This document shows positions 1 to 8,020 of a DNA stretch of 64,000 nt, piece by piece. Source of the stretch: Crossiella sp. SN42 (GTDB lineage Bacteria > Actinomycetota > Actinomycetes > Mycobacteriales > Pseudonocardiaceae); assembly GCF_023897065.1 (NCBI RefSeq), contig NZ_JAMHIV010000026.1, forward strand, positions 1 through 64,000, read 5' to 3'. The first letter of the stretch is position 1, and the number at the start of each line of letters is the position of its first letter. Both the position numbers and the translations under genes were made by a program. The notes beneath the pieces were generated by a model. The model did no database searches, had not been told where the DNA came from, and saw nothing but the letters and a program-made list of their open reading frames with translations.

Positions 1-421
1 CCTCCAGCCCCGCACGATCCCTCGCCCCTGCCCGTCCCCCGCCTTCCTTCAATCCCGCTCGCCCGGCTTCGTTTCCGAGCCCCACCAATCCCGCGCCATC
101 CACCGCCCCCGCCGAACCCGCGCCACCCGTCAACCCCACCGACCTCACGCCACCCGTCAGCCCCGCCGCCCGCGCGCCATCCGTCAACCCCGTCGACCCC
201 GCGCCGTCCTTCGCCCCTGCCCGCCCCGCGCCATCCTCTGGCCCCGCTCGCCCCGCGCCGTTCCCAAGCCCCACCAATCCCGTGCCGTCCACCACCCCAG
301 CCGATCCCGCGCCGTCCTCCGACTCCGCCCGCCCCGCACCGTCCTCCGACCCCGCCCGCCCCGCACCGCCCTTCGACTCCGCCCGCCCCGCACCGCCCTT
401 CGAGCCCGCCCACCCCGCGCC
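1..421 (-). repeat. 27-bp tandem repeat array, in frame
   Basis: About 15 imperfect copies of a 27-bp unit encode nonapeptides such as GAGRAESKG, GAGRAGSED, GAGRAESED, GAGSAGVVD and GTGLVGLGN. The unit is best conserved near 300-421 and degrades toward the window edge. Every unit is a multiple of three, so the frame stays open. The array begins about 33 codons into the partial dehydrogenase gene. Confidence 0.85.
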
Positions 422-520
422 GCGTTCCAACCCCACCCGCCCCGCGCCGTCGTCCGCCCCCACCAACTTCGCGGCAAGCTCCCCCACCGCAACCTGCGCC
501 TCACCCAGCTCGAAGTTCAC
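1..520 (-). CDS. Acyl-CoA dehydrogenase, N-terminal fragment with 9-residue repeats (runs off window)
   Basis: The reading frame on the minus strand is open from a GTG at 520-518 to the window edge, 173 codons with no stop. The GTG overlaps the TGA of the upstream acyl-CoA dehydrogenase gene (sequence GTGA), a typical translational-coupling junction. The first residues read VNFELGEAQVAVGELAAKLV, which is the usual start of an acyl-CoA dehydrogenase (compare MDFxLxEEQxAVRELAxxxL). After residue about 33 the protein becomes a run of about 15 nonapeptides of the form D-G-A-G-R-A-G-x-x. The catalytic body must lie beyond the window. Coupling to the FadE34-like gene behind a KstR operator suggests a steroid side-chain enzyme. 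Family assignment rests only on the first 20 residues and the context. Confidence 0.7.
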   Translation of the reverse strand, partial: MNFELGEAQVAVGELAAKLVGADDGAGRVGLERGAGWAGSKGGAGRAESKGGAGRAGSEDGAGRAESEDGAGSAGVVDGTGLVGLGNGAGRAGPEDGAGRAGAKDGAGSTGLTDGARAAGLTGGVRSVGLTGGAGSAGAVDGAGLVGLGNEAGRAGLKEGGGRAGARDRAGLE

Positions 521-3021
521 CGCCCCTTCCCCTCCCCATCCCGAGGCAACCCCAGCACCCGCTCCCCCACCAACGTCAGCAAAATCTGCGTCGTCCCCCC
601 AGCAATGCTCAAACACCGGCTCAGCAAAAACCGGTGCACTTCCCCCGAGTCCCGCACCAAAGCCCGCTCCCCCAACAACTCGGCCGCCACCTCCGCGACG
701 TCCTGCCGATGCCGCACCCCCACCAGCTTCCGCACCCCGGACTCCGCCCCCACCTCGCCCCCAGCCACCGCCCGCTGCGTAGCCCGCAAATCCAGCAACG
801 ACAACGCGAGCCCATCCACCACCAGCCCGCCAACCCGCTCCGCCACCACCGGATCCGCCAACAACCCGGCCTCCCCCGCAGCGGCCAGCACCTCCTCCAC
901 CGGCTCCCCCAACGCCGACCCCCGGCTCATCGCCACCCGCTCATCGGCCAAGGTCCCGCGAGCCAACCGCCACCCATCCCCCGGCTCCCCAACGACATCG
1001 GCGTCCGCGACGAACACCTCATCCAGGAACACCTCGGCAAACCGAGCATCTCCGGTGATCTCACGTAACGGCCGCACGGATATACCGTCCGACTGCATAT
1101 TCACCAGGAAGTACGTCAACCCCCGATGCCGCGGCGCCTCAGGATCGGTCCGCGCCAAGCAGATCCCCCGATCCGCCCGATCCGCCAACGAGGTCCACAC
1201 CTTCTGCCCGGACAGCAGCCACCCACCCTCGGTCCGCACCGCCCGCGTCCGCAACGAGGCAAGATCCGACCCAGCCCCCGGCTCGCTGAACAGCTGGCAC
1301 CACACCACCTCGCCGCGCAACGTCGCCCCCACAAACCGCCGCCGCTGCTCCTCGGTCCCGTGCCGCAACAAGGTCGGCGCCGCCCACCCCCCGATCACCA
1401 GATCCGCCCGGACCACCCCGGCCCGAGCCAACTCCTCCTCCACCACCAACTGCCCCAACGCCCCCAGCCCCAGCCCATACGGCCGAGGCCAATGCGGCGC
1501 GAACAACCCCGCCGCCACCAACGCCGCCCGCCGCTCCCCCTCACTCAGCCCGGCGATCCGCTCAACCTCCCGCCGCACCCCCTCCCGAAACCCCACTGTC
1601 CCAGCGCCGACCCAACCACCACCGCCAACAACCCCCGGCTCACCGACCCCCGCGATCAAGCCGACTTCACCGTCGCCCGCAGCCAACCCGGCGCCGCCGC
1701 TACCAGCACCCACCCCGGTACCGCCGTCGTCCGCGGCCACCGCAGATCCGCCGCTACCGGCAACCGCCCCAACACCGTCACCACCCGCTGCCGCCCCTGC
1801 CCCGTTCCCAGCAGCCCCCGCCTGGCCGTCACCGCCAGCCCGGTCATCCCCGCCCCCCAACCCCTTCCGCCCGTTCGCACCGACCGCCCTAAGCCCCGCC
1901 GAGCCGCCGTCCCCGCCCGGCTCCGGTTGCCACCCCTCGCCCTCCCCCAACTCCACCCGCAACCGCCGCCGGGTCCCCCGCCCTGCCAGCACCGCGGCCC
2001 GCTCCCGCCACCGCACCCCACTGAGCAACTGCCGCAAGGCAAACGCCCGTCGCAGGTACAGATGCGCGTCGTGCTCCCAGGTGAACCCGATCCCGCCGAG
2101 CACCTGCACGCAGTCCTTCGCGTTGGCCACCGCCGCGTCCAGCGCGACCGCCGCCGCGGCCGCCGCCGACAACGACATCGCGGGCGAGGCTTCTTCCACC
2201 GCCCGCGCCGCGTCCCAGGCCACCGCCGCCGCCCGTTCGGACCGGCACAGCATCTCCGCGCACAGGTGCTTCACCGCCTGGAACGACCCGATCGGCCGCC
2301 CGAACTGCACGCGTTCGCGGGCATATCGCGTCGCGATATATACGCATTGCCGAGCTATCCCGGCCGCCTCCGCCGAGGCCAGCACCGCGGCCCGGTCCAG
2401 CACCGCCTCCGTGGTCAGGTCCGGCAGCACCCGGTCGGCGGGGATCACGGCCACCACCTCGACCTCGGCCAGGTCCCGCGAAAAGTCCGTGGCCGGCAAC
2501 GGGCGCACCCCGGCTTCTCCCGGCGTCAGCAGGATCCAGCCGGTCTCCCCGCCGACCGGCAACAGCAGCGCGGCGTCCTCGGCCGCTCCCAGCACCGGCC
2601 CGGTCACGCCGGTGACCAGCAGCCGTCCGGCGGAATCCCGTTGCGCGGTCAGCGTTCCCGGTGTCAGGGCGACCGCGGCGGACAGTCCACACGCGACGGC
2701 GGGCAGCAGTTCCCGGACACTCGGCTGGTCGACGAGCACCAGTCCGGCCAGCACGGTCGGCAGCACCGGCCCCGGAATCAGGGCCTCGGCGGCGGCCTCC
2801 AAGGCGACGGCCAGGTCCACCACCGTGCCGCCCCCGCCACCGAGCTCCTCGGGCACGGCGATGCCGAACAGTCCCAGGTCGACCAGTCCGGGCCACAGCC
2901 GGCGCCAGGCCGGGTCGCCGTTCTCCTGCGCGCGCACTGCCGCGACGGCGTGACCGTCCCGGCCGTAGGCGAGCACGGACTCGCGCAAGGCCTGCTGCTC
3001 CGCGGTGACCGCGATCGACAC
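517..3021 (-). CDS. fadE34: Fused two-domain acyl-CoA dehydrogenase, FadE34/ChsE3-like
   Basis: This 834-residue protein has two acyl-CoA dehydrogenase domains. Domain 1 (about 1-345) ends with QVLGGIGFTWEHDAHLYLRR. Domain 2 (about 478-830) carries FSEPGAGSDLAS and SGQKVWTSLADRADRG and ends with AGGTTQILLTLVGERVLGLPR. In Mycobacterium the fused FadE34, about 711 residues and acting on steroid side chains, is transcribed divergently from kstR, as here. The extra length is a Gly/Ala-rich linker at about 361-477 (DNA 1590-1941) with a loose 9-residue period (GDGVGAVAG, SGGAGLAAG, DGEVGLIAG). The start is a GTG at 3021, 25 bp from a consensus KstR operator. It is probably the first gene of an operon with the partial dehydrogenase. 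The steroid role is inferred from synteny and operator; the enzyme family is clear. Confidence 0.85.
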   Translation of the reverse strand: MSIAVTAEQQALRESVLAYGRDGHAVAAVRAQENGDPAWRRLWPGLVDLGLFGIAVPEELGGGGGTVVDLAVALEAAAEALIPGPVLPTVLAGLVLVDQPSVRELLPAVACGLSAAVALTPGTLTAQRDSAGRLLVTGVTGPVLGAAEDAALLLPVGGETGWILLTPGEAGVRPLPATDFSRDLAEVEVVAVIPADRVLPDLTTEAVLDRAAVLASAEAAGIARQCVYIATRYARERVQFGRPIGSFQAVKHLCAEMLCRSERAAAVAWDAARAVEEASPAMSLSAAAAAAVALDAAVANAKDCVQVLGGIGFTWEHDAHLYLRRAFALRQLLSGVRWRERAAVLAGRGTRRRLRVELGEGEGWQPEPGGDGGSAGLRAVGANGRKGLGGGDDRAGGDGQAGAAGNGAGAAAGGDGVGAVAGSGGSAVAADDGGTGVGAGSGGAGLAAGDGEVGLIAGVGEPGVVGGGGWVGAGTVGFREGVRREVERIAGLSEGERRAALVAAGLFAPHWPRPYGLGLGALGQLVVEEELARAGVVRADLVIGGWAAPTLLRHGTEEQRRRFVGATLRGEVVWCQLFSEPGAGSDLASLRTRAVRTEGGWLLSGQKVWTSLADRADRGICLARTDPEAPRHRGLTYFLVNMQSDGISVRPLREITGDARFAEVFLDEVFVADADVVGEPGDGWRLARGTLADERVAMSRGSALGEPVEEVLAAAGEAGLLADPVVAERVGGLVVDGLALSLLDLRATQRAVAGGEVGAESGVRKLVGVRHRQDVAEVAAELLGERALVRDSGEVHRFLLSRCLSIAGGTTQILLTLVGERVLGLPRDGEGKGR
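1079..1102. repeat. AT-rich dyad, copy 1
   Basis: TATACCG (1081-1087) then ACTGCATATTC, inside the fadE34-like gene, forcing AAT and ATA codons. It matches TATAYCG-N4-ACTG-N-ATAT at every fixed position. Confidence 0.6.
2321..2343. repeat. AT-rich dyad, copy 2
   Basis: GCATATCGCGTCGCGATATA includes the perfect palindrome ATATCGCG-T-CGCGATAT, inside the fadE34-like gene. Confidence 0.6.
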
Positions 3022-3046
3022 GACACCTCCAGCCAGACCGAAGATG

Positions 3047-3060
3047 TAGAACGTGTTTCA
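3047..3060. promoter_or_regulatory. KstR operator (full consensus)
   Basis: TAGAACGTGTTTCA fits the established KstR site TNNAACNNGTTNNA at every fixed position. It lies 25 bp upstream of the FadE34-like start, so KstR bound here would block transcription of both dehydrogenase genes until a steroid-CoA inducer is present. Confidence 0.85.
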
Positions 3061-3180
3061 CTTTGCCGCACGGCGGCGCGAGACACCACCCTCCACTCGG
3101 ACGCACCAACAACCAGACCCGAACGGGCCAGCGCACACTGGGAGTTCACCGAGATAACGGGTAGGCTCAACCCACAGAAC

Positions 3181-3194
3181 TGGAACAAGTTTCG
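3181..3194. promoter_or_regulatory. KstR operator (one mismatch), kstR autoregulation
   Basis: TGGAACAAGTTTCG matches TNNAACNNGTTNNA except at the last position (G for A). It lies 27 bp upstream of the kstR start codon, where an autoregulatory site would be expected. Confidence 0.65.
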
Positions 3195-3221
3195 CCTTTG
3201 TCGTGATGTTAGCCTAAGTCC

Positions 3222-3848
3222 ATGACGACTACGCCCAAGGCGCGCGCGGGCGGGGCCGAGGCACTGACCGGTCTCGCCGAGGAGGAGCTGGGCTCGGCGG
3301 CCCAGCGCGACCGGCGCAGGCGGATCATCGACGCGACCATCGCGCTCGCCTCCAAGGGCGGCTACGACGCGGTGCAGATGCGCGCGGTGGCCGACCGCGC
3401 CGACGTAGCGCTGGGCACCCTCTACCGCTACTTCCCGTCCAAGGTGCACCTGCTGGTCACCGCGCTGGCCAGGGAACTAGAACGGGCCAACCAGAAGATC
3501 GAGCGCGCCGCCATCCCCGGCGACACCGCCTACGACCGCGTGCTGTTCGTGCTGCGCCGCACCACCCGCAGCCTGCAACGAGACCCGCTGTTCACCGAGG
3601 CGATGACCCGGGCGTTCATGTTCGCCGACGCCAGCGCCGCCGCCGAGGTCGACTCGGTGGGCCTGTTGATGGAACGCATGTTCATCACCGCGATGGGCGG
3701 CGAACCGGACACCGAACGCAAGGCGATCGCCCGCGTCATCGGCGACGTCTGGCTGTCGAACCTGGTCGCCTGGGTGACCCGGCGGGCATCAGCCACCGAC
3801 GTGGCAACCCGCCTGGAGCTCACGGTCCGCCTACTCCTCAAGGACTAG
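3222..3848 (+). CDS. kstR: TetR-family repressor KstR
   Basis: KstR represses steroid catabolism genes and is released by steroid-CoA intermediates. This 208-residue protein has a long stretch of close similarity to mycobacterial KstR: the HTH region ATIALASKGGYDAVQMRAV followed by ADRADVALGTLYRYFPSKVH, and the ligand domain with LTEAMTRAFMFADASAAAEVD and WLSNLVAWVTRRASATDV. The tetR helix-turn-helix spans about residues 35-80. It is transcribed away from the fadE34-like gene, the arrangement seen around kstR in Mycobacterium, and both promoters carry KstR-type sites. The ATG at 3222 is preceded by only a weak ribosome-binding site. Confidence 0.92.
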   Translation: MTTTPKARAGGAEALTGLAEEELGSAAQRDRRRRIIDATIALASKGGYDAVQMRAVADRADVALGTLYRYFPSKVHLLVTALARELERANQKIERAAIPGDTAYDRVLFVLRRTTRSLQRDPLFTEAMTRAFMFADASAAAEVDSVGLLMERMFITAMGGEPDTERKAIARVIGDVWLSNLVAWVTRRASATDVATRLELTVRLLLKD

Positions 3849-3879
3849 CCACCGCAGCGAGGCCGGCCCCGACGAAAGC

Positions 3880-3909
3880 GGGGGCAGGAAGCGAGAACTC
3901 CCTGCCCCC
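3880..3909. terminator. Bidirectional hairpin between kstR and the DHFR-fold gene
   Basis: A perfect 9-bp inverted repeat, GGGGGCAGG (3880-3888) and CCTGCCCCC (3901-3909) with a 12-nt loop, sits between the two convergent genes. It has no U-tract, which is common in high-GC actinomycetes. Confidence 0.7.
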
Positions 3910-3915
3910 GACTAC

Positions 3916-4497
3916 TCACCCACGCCGCTGATAGCTGAGGAAGAGCACTCCGCTGTCGAACCGCTTCAGATCGGCCAGCTCAAACCGGTCCGGGCTGAAC
4001 CCGCCGTTGAACATCGGGATCCCCTTGCCCATCACGGTCGGGTGCTGCTTCACGAACACCTCGTCGATCTCCGGCAGCAGCTCCGCGGCGAGCGCGCCCC
4101 CGCCGACCAGGTAGATCCCCAGCCCCTCCTGCCGCTTGAGCTCCTTCACCTTGGCCAGCGCGTCCCCGCGAACCAGCTCCACCGTCGGCGCGGCCTCGGT
4201 CAGCGTGGCGGAGAACACGTAGTGCTTGAGATGCAGATAGGCATCCGGAATCCCTTGCGCCACACCACTTTCGTAGGACTTGCGCCCCTCCAGCACGGTG
4301 TCGAACCGGGTCAGCTCACCCGCGATCCCCAGCGCGTCCCGCGCCATGTACGGCAAGGTGTCCCCGTAGTTCTGGAACAGGTACTCCATGTGGTCACCCT
4401 CCATCAGGAAGTGACCAGTGGCCGTCGGGTCACCCCCGCCAACCTCGGCGATGAAGCCATCCAGGGTCGCCGCCACAAAGTAAGTCAACTTGCGCAT
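3916..4497 (-). CDS. Dihydrofolate reductase-fold protein (RibD C-terminal type)
   Basis: This 193-residue protein opens with MRKLTYFVAATLDGFIA, the first strand of the DHFR/RibD C-terminal fold, and contains TVLEGRKSYESG, YVFSATL and GIYLVGGGALAAELLPEIDEVF, the pattern of YyaP/YwjB-like reductases that use NAD(P)H. The physiological substrate of this family is mostly unknown. No signal peptide or membrane segment is seen, so it should be cytoplasmic. It converges on kstR and is preceded by an inverted repeat at 4540-4579 that may be its operator. There is no adjacent thymidylate or riboflavin gene to suggest a pathway. Confidence 0.85.
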   Translation of the reverse strand: MRKLTYFVAATLDGFIAEVGGGDPTATGHFLMEGDHMEYLFQNYGDTLPYMARDALGIAGELTRFDTVLEGRKSYESGVAQGIPDAYLHLKHYVFSATLTEAAPTVELVRGDALAKVKELKRQEGLGIYLVGGGALAAELLPEIDEVFVKQHPTVMGKGIPMFNGGFSPDRFELADLKRFDSGVLFLSYQRRG

Positions 4498-4539
4498 CTA
4501 TTGTCTCCCCAGTCCATCCATGGGAGCGACCCTCACCCC

Positions 4540-4579
4540 CAACCACTGCAACCATAGTACTCCACCCATAGTGGTTGCA
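4540..4579. promoter_or_regulatory. Inverted-repeat operator candidate upstream of the DHFR-fold gene
   Basis: Two nested inverted repeats occur in this AT-richer patch: CAACCACT (4540-4547) with AGTGGTTG (4570-4577), and TGCAACCA (4547-4554) with TGGTTGCA (4572-4579). They lie about 45-80 bp upstream of the reductase start. The spacing fits a dimeric repressor; no regulator gene sits next to it. Confidence 0.5.
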
Positions 4580-5251
4580 ACACCCAAGCGCGCTCCGCCA
4601 GCGCACCCACCCGCCAAACGCGCGGCTAGCTGCGACGTTGCCCCGAGCGTTGAGCGCTGTCATAGCGAGCGGCGACGGGCGGCAAGCAGCGGGCGGTGAC
4701 AGGCGCCGGGTGGCTGCGACGTGCCGTGGACGAGGCATCAGACCACGGCACCGGGCGGCGGGCAGCGGCCATCGAGTGCCGAGCGCCGGCGTGGGCACCA
4801 GGTGCGGACGGCACGCCGACGGGCGGCACCTCACCACCGGGCGGCACCTCACGCCAGGCGGCGTCTCACCACCGGGCACCACTTCACCGCCGGGCACCGC
4901 CTCACCGTCGAGCACCGCCTCACCGCCGGCGGCGTCTCACCGCCGGACATCGACTGGCGGACTGCCGGCGACGGTCGACGGATCGCCGGGGCGCGCTCGG
5001 GCCGGGGTGGCGCTGGCCCTTCGACCGCCGCCTGGCGGCTCTTGCCAGACCGTCGCCTTGTGGCTCCTGCCGGGCCGTCGCCTGGCGGCTCTTGCCGGTG
5101 CGCCTTCCGGGCACCGTGCGTCTCCCCGCCACGCGCACCGCTTCTCTCTGCGGAACGAAACGATCAGCGGGCGAAGTTCCGCGGCCCTTTCAGCTATCAG
5201 CGAACAGCGGGCCGGGGGCCTCGGTGCGGAGCGGCGGTGGGGCGGGCTGGG
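4580..5251. other. Non-coding low-complexity stretch, C-rich on the plus strand
   Basis: I see no convincing gene here. Open frames exist on several strands but translate to Arg/Pro/Ala-rich strings without codon bias. The region contains seven degenerate 17-18-bp units (4822-4945, core TCACCNCCGGG) and three 25-bp units (5025-5099, core CCGTCGCCTGGCGGCTCTTG). It lies at the 3' side of the monooxygenase gene. On that gene's coding strand it is rich in GGTGAGGCGG-like words, which also occur downstream of the TetR gene at 7324-8000. Confidence 0.6.
5025..5099. repeat. Three tandem 25-bp repeats
   Basis: Units at 5025-5049, 5050-5074 and 5075-5099 share CC-G-YCGCCTGGCGGCTCTTGCC. Units 1 and 3 are nearly identical, while unit 2 has a few substitutions. 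They are directly adjacent without spacers. Confidence 0.8.
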
Positions 5252-6577
5252 TCAGGGGCGGGGTTGGCGGTGGTGGGTGCGGCGGTCTTGGGTCAGTTCG
5301 TGGAGGTAGGGGTGGAAGTCGACTTGGATGGTGTGGCGTTTGGAGGCAACGTAGCGCTTGCGTTGGGCGCGTTGGTAATCGGCGATGCTGCGGCGCATGG
5401 TGTCCCGGCTCGGCAGGGTGGTGGTGCCGTCCAGGAGGTCGGCGATCCAGGACGCCTGGGCTTCGGCCAGGGGCATAACGGCGCCCAGGGGTTGGATGAG
5501 GCCGATGAAGTAGAGGCCGGGGTGGTCTACCGAGGCGATTCGGCGGTACAGGTCGATGTGGTTGTCGGCGGGCTTGATGATGTCCTCGCCCAGGAAGGGG
5601 AAGGTGATCCGGTAGCCGGTGCAGTAAATGACCAGGTCGACTGGTTCGCTGGTGTCGTCGGTGAAGTGGACCGTGTCACCCTCGAACCTGGCGATGTTGG
5701 GGCGGATCTGGATGTCGCCATGGCCCAGGCGGCTGAGCAGGTCTTCGGAGACGGTGGGGTGGGCGGCGAAGAGTTTGTGCTGGGGGTCGGGCAGGCCGTA
5801 GTCCGACATCTTGCCGATCTTCAGGCGTAAGAAGGCGCTCAGCAGCAGGCGGCGGGCGAACATCGGCAGGGTTCGGGTCAGGAAGGGGCTGCTCAGGGTG
5901 TCGGTGGGGCGGCCGAAGAAGTACTTGGGCAGCACGTACTCACCGCGGCGGAAGGCCAGCAGGGTGCGGTCGGCTATGCGGGAGCTCTCCACCGCGATGT
6001 CGCAGGCCGAGTTGCCGAAACCCAGTACCAGCACTCGTTTTCCCGCCAGGATGTCGGGGGTGCGGTAGTGGTGGGCGTGCAGCTGGGTTCCGGGGAAGGT
6101 GTCGGCGCCGGGGAAGGCGGGTTCGGGCCAGCGGGGGTCCCAGTGGTGGCCGTTGGCGACCAAGACGGCGCGGAAGCTCTCGGTCTGCTCTGATCCGTCC
6201 ACTGTGGACCGGGTGGTGACCCGGTAGCCGCCGTCGGGGTCGGGGTGGACGTTGGTCACCTCGGCCTGGAAGCGGATGTGGCGGTGCAGGCCGAAGTGCT
6301 CGACGAAGGAGTCGAAGTAGGCCGCGATCTGGGTGTGGCTGGGGTAGTCGGGCAGGGTCGCCGGCATCGGGAAGCTCGCGTACTCCATCTGCTGCCGGGA
6401 GGTGTTGATGTGCAGCGACCGGTAGGCCGAGGACATGCCGTTGTCGTTGTCGTAGCGCCAGTTCCCGCCCACCCGCGAACCGGTCTCGAAACAGGTGAAC
6501 TCGATCCCCCGCGCCTGGAGCACCTGGGCCGCGGCGATCCCTGACGAACCCGCGCCGATGACACAGACCCGCTGCAT
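5252..6577 (-). CDS. Flavin-containing monooxygenase
   Basis: This 441-residue enzyme should oxygenate a nucleophilic N/S atom or a ketone using FAD, NADPH and O2. It shows an N-terminal FAD fold (VCVIGAGSSGIAAAQVL), the FMO fingerprint FxGxxxHxxxY as FPGTQLHAHHY, a second Rossmann motif (VLVLGFGNSACDIAVE) and the C-terminal CTGYRITFPF. Two ATGs are possible. The one at 6577 is preferred because AGGGGG lies 6 nt upstream, whereas the ATG at 6583 directly abuts that sequence. It is transcribed away from a TetR gene with a TGACC-N4-GGTCA palindrome between them, so TetR control is likely. The substrate is not evident; the last 20 residues are basic and His-rich. Confidence 0.88.
   Translation of the reverse strand: MQRVCVIGAGSSGIAAAQVLQARGIEFTCFETGSRVGGNWRYDNDNGMSSAYRSLHINTSRQQMEYASFPMPATLPDYPSHTQIAAYFDSFVEHFGLHRHIRFQAEVTNVHPDPDGGYRVTTRSTVDGSEQTESFRAVLVANGHHWDPRWPEPAFPGADTFPGTQLHAHHYRTPDILAGKRVLVLGFGNSACDIAVESSRIADRTLLAFRRGEYVLPKYFFGRPTDTLSSPFLTRTLPMFARRLLLSAFLRLKIGKMSDYGLPDPQHKLFAAHPTVSEDLLSRLGHGDIQIRPNIARFEGDTVHFTDDTSEPVDLVIYCTGYRITFPFLGEDIIKPADNHIDLYRRIASVDHPGLYFIGLIQPLGAVMPLAEAQASWIADLLDGTTTLPSRDTMRRSIADYQRAQRKRYVASKRHTIQVDFHPYLHELTQDRRTHHRQPRP
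6197..6209. repeat. GTCCA-N3-TGGAC palindrome
   Basis: GTCCACTGTGGAC in the monooxygenase gene; coding strand reads S-T-V-D with an ACA codon. Confidence 0.7.
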
Positions 6578-6596
6578 GATCATCCCCCTGAGGTTG

Positions 6597-6610
6597 TGAC
6601 CGGGTGGTCA
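6597..6610. promoter_or_regulatory. Palindromic operator candidate between monooxygenase and TetR gene
   Basis: TGACC-GGGT-GGTCA is a perfect 5-bp-arm palindrome in the 89-bp divergent intergenic region, 20 bp upstream of the monooxygenase start. Its position suits autoregulation by the adjacent TetR protein. Confidence 0.5.
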
Positions 6611-6666
6611 TGGCAGCATCCTCTGCGCTGGGGAGCCAGGGCAAGACCGCGTCAACGGAGGCCGCA

Positions 6667-7323
6667 GTGCCCACTCAGACCTGGACGAACCTGCCGGAAC
6701 CGCGCCGGGACCGGGTGCTGGCCGCCGCCGTCGCGGAGTTCGGCAGGCACGGCTACTCCGGCGGCAGCCTCAACGTGATCGCGCAGGAGGCCGGGGTCGC
6801 CAAAGGCTCGCTGTTCCAGTACTTCACGGACAAGTTCGACTTCTTCCTGCACGTCACCGAGCACACCGCGCTGCGGGTGCGGGCGGCGCTGGACCCGTGG
6901 CTGGAGCGGCTCGACCCCGGGGCCGGGTTCGCGGAGACGGTGCTGGACGCGGTGCAGGCGTGGATGGCCCACTTCGCCGACCACCCCGCCGATCGCGGGA
7001 TGATCGCGGCGATCAACCTGGAGCTGGACCCGGCGATCCGCGCGGTGGTGCTCGGCCCGGTGCACCAGCGCTACCGGGAGGCGCTGCTGCCGCACTTCGC
7101 CCGCGCCCAGGAGCACGGCACGCTGTCCGCCGGGGCGGATCTGGACGCGTTGCTCGCGCTGTTCCTGTTGTTGCTGCCGCATCTGGCGCTGGCTCCGTTC
7201 GAGCCGGGGATCGACGGGGCGCTGGGATTGCACGGGCGGCCGATGGCGGAGTTGCGCGCGCAGGCCGCGCGGCTGATCCGGCCGGTGCTCGCCGGGTTTG
7301 GGGTGGCGGGGCAGACCGGCTGA
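6667..7323 (+). CDS. TetR-family regulator of the adjacent monooxygenase
   Basis: This 218-residue protein has an N-terminal TetR helix-turn-helix (RVLAAAVAEFGRHGYSGGSL, then IAQEAGVAKGSLFQYFTDKFDF) followed by a divergent helical ligand domain. I place the start at the GTG at 6667, which has GGAGG 5 nt upstream. A longer frame from 6604 would overlap the likely promoter. The divergent arrangement with the flavin monooxygenase and the intervening palindrome make it the likely local regulator. The inducer cannot be read from sequence. Confidence 0.85.
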   Translation: MPTQTWTNLPEPRRDRVLAAAVAEFGRHGYSGGSLNVIAQEAGVAKGSLFQYFTDKFDFFLHVTEHTALRVRAALDPWLERLDPGAGFAETVLDAVQAWMAHFADHPADRGMIAAINLELDPAIRAVVLGPVHQRYREALLPHFARAQEHGTLSAGADLDALLALFLLLLPHLALAPFEPGIDGALGLHGRPMAELRAQAARLIRPVLAGFGVAGQTG

Positions 7324-8020
7324 GGTAGGGGTGAGGGCCGGGTGCGGCTGGCCGGGCAAAACGGACAGGCGCGGCGAGCCAGGGAGCGCGGGACGGGGCG
7401 GACAAAGCAGGGCAGGGCGGCGGGCGGACAAAGCAGGGCAGAGCGGCGGGCAGGCAGCAGGGCGCGGGCGGCGGGCAGGCAGCAGGGCGCGGGCGGCGAG
7501 GCGCGCAGCGGGGCGGGTGAGGCGGCGCAGCAGGACGGGTGCGGGGGCGCGGCGGGGCTGGCGAGGTGGCGCGGCAGGGCCGGTGAGGTGGCGCCGGCAC
7601 GCGGCCGGGCACGGCTGATGGAGTGGCACAGCAGGCAGTCGGGCACTGCGGGCGGAGTGGCACCGCGGGCGGGGCAGCACGGCGGGCGGGGCAGCACGGC
7701 GGGCGGTGAGGCATGGGTGGGGCGGCACGGCGGCCGGGAGGCACGGGGCGGCACGCGGCGGGCAGGCCGGCCACGACGAGCGGAGCGGCGTGGCGGGCGG
7801 TGAGGCACGGGGGTGGCACGCGGCGGGCGGGTCGGGCGCGACGAGCGGAGCGGCGGGGCGGGTGGCGCGGGAGCGGCGGGGCGGGCGGCATGTGGGATGC
7901 GGCTGGTGGGCGGGGCATGGGTGCGACCATCGGCGGATTGACCCGGTTTGGGGCGGCGTTGAGGATGGGTGAAAACGTATTCATTCATCGGGTCGCCGCC
8001 AGCCCGGGAGGGAGCTGGCG
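7324..8020. other. Non-coding G-rich low-complexity stretch with short tandem repeats
   Basis: No gene is supported here. The plus strand is strongly G-rich and built of short words such as GGCGGGC and GGTGAGGC. Near 7440-7498 a roughly 26-bp unit (GGGCAGGCAGCAGGGCGCGG core) is repeated twice in tandem, preceded by two CAAAGCAGGGCAG copies. The last 60 bp are less skewed and hold the promoter and GGGAGG ribosome-binding site of the GH28 gene. Confidence 0.6.

Noticed and set aside
184-504. Arg/Trp-rich minus-strand reading frame at the left edge
   Set aside because: It is a frame shadow of the 27-bp repeat array; the frame starting at GTG 520 begins with a recognisable dehydrogenase N-terminus and is coupled to the upstream gene.
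605-2953. Long plus-strand reading frames across the fadE34-like gene
   Set aside because: Low-complexity Ser/Pro/Arg translations caused by GC bias opposite a clear coding sequence.
4822-4945. Possible CRISPR-like array
   Set aside because: The 17-18-bp units are contiguous, degenerate and without unique spacers, so this is a simple tandem repeat.
4721-5830. Plus-strand open frame of 369 codons
   Set aside because: It crosses a repeat region and the antisense of the monooxygenase; no domain or ribosome-binding site supports it.
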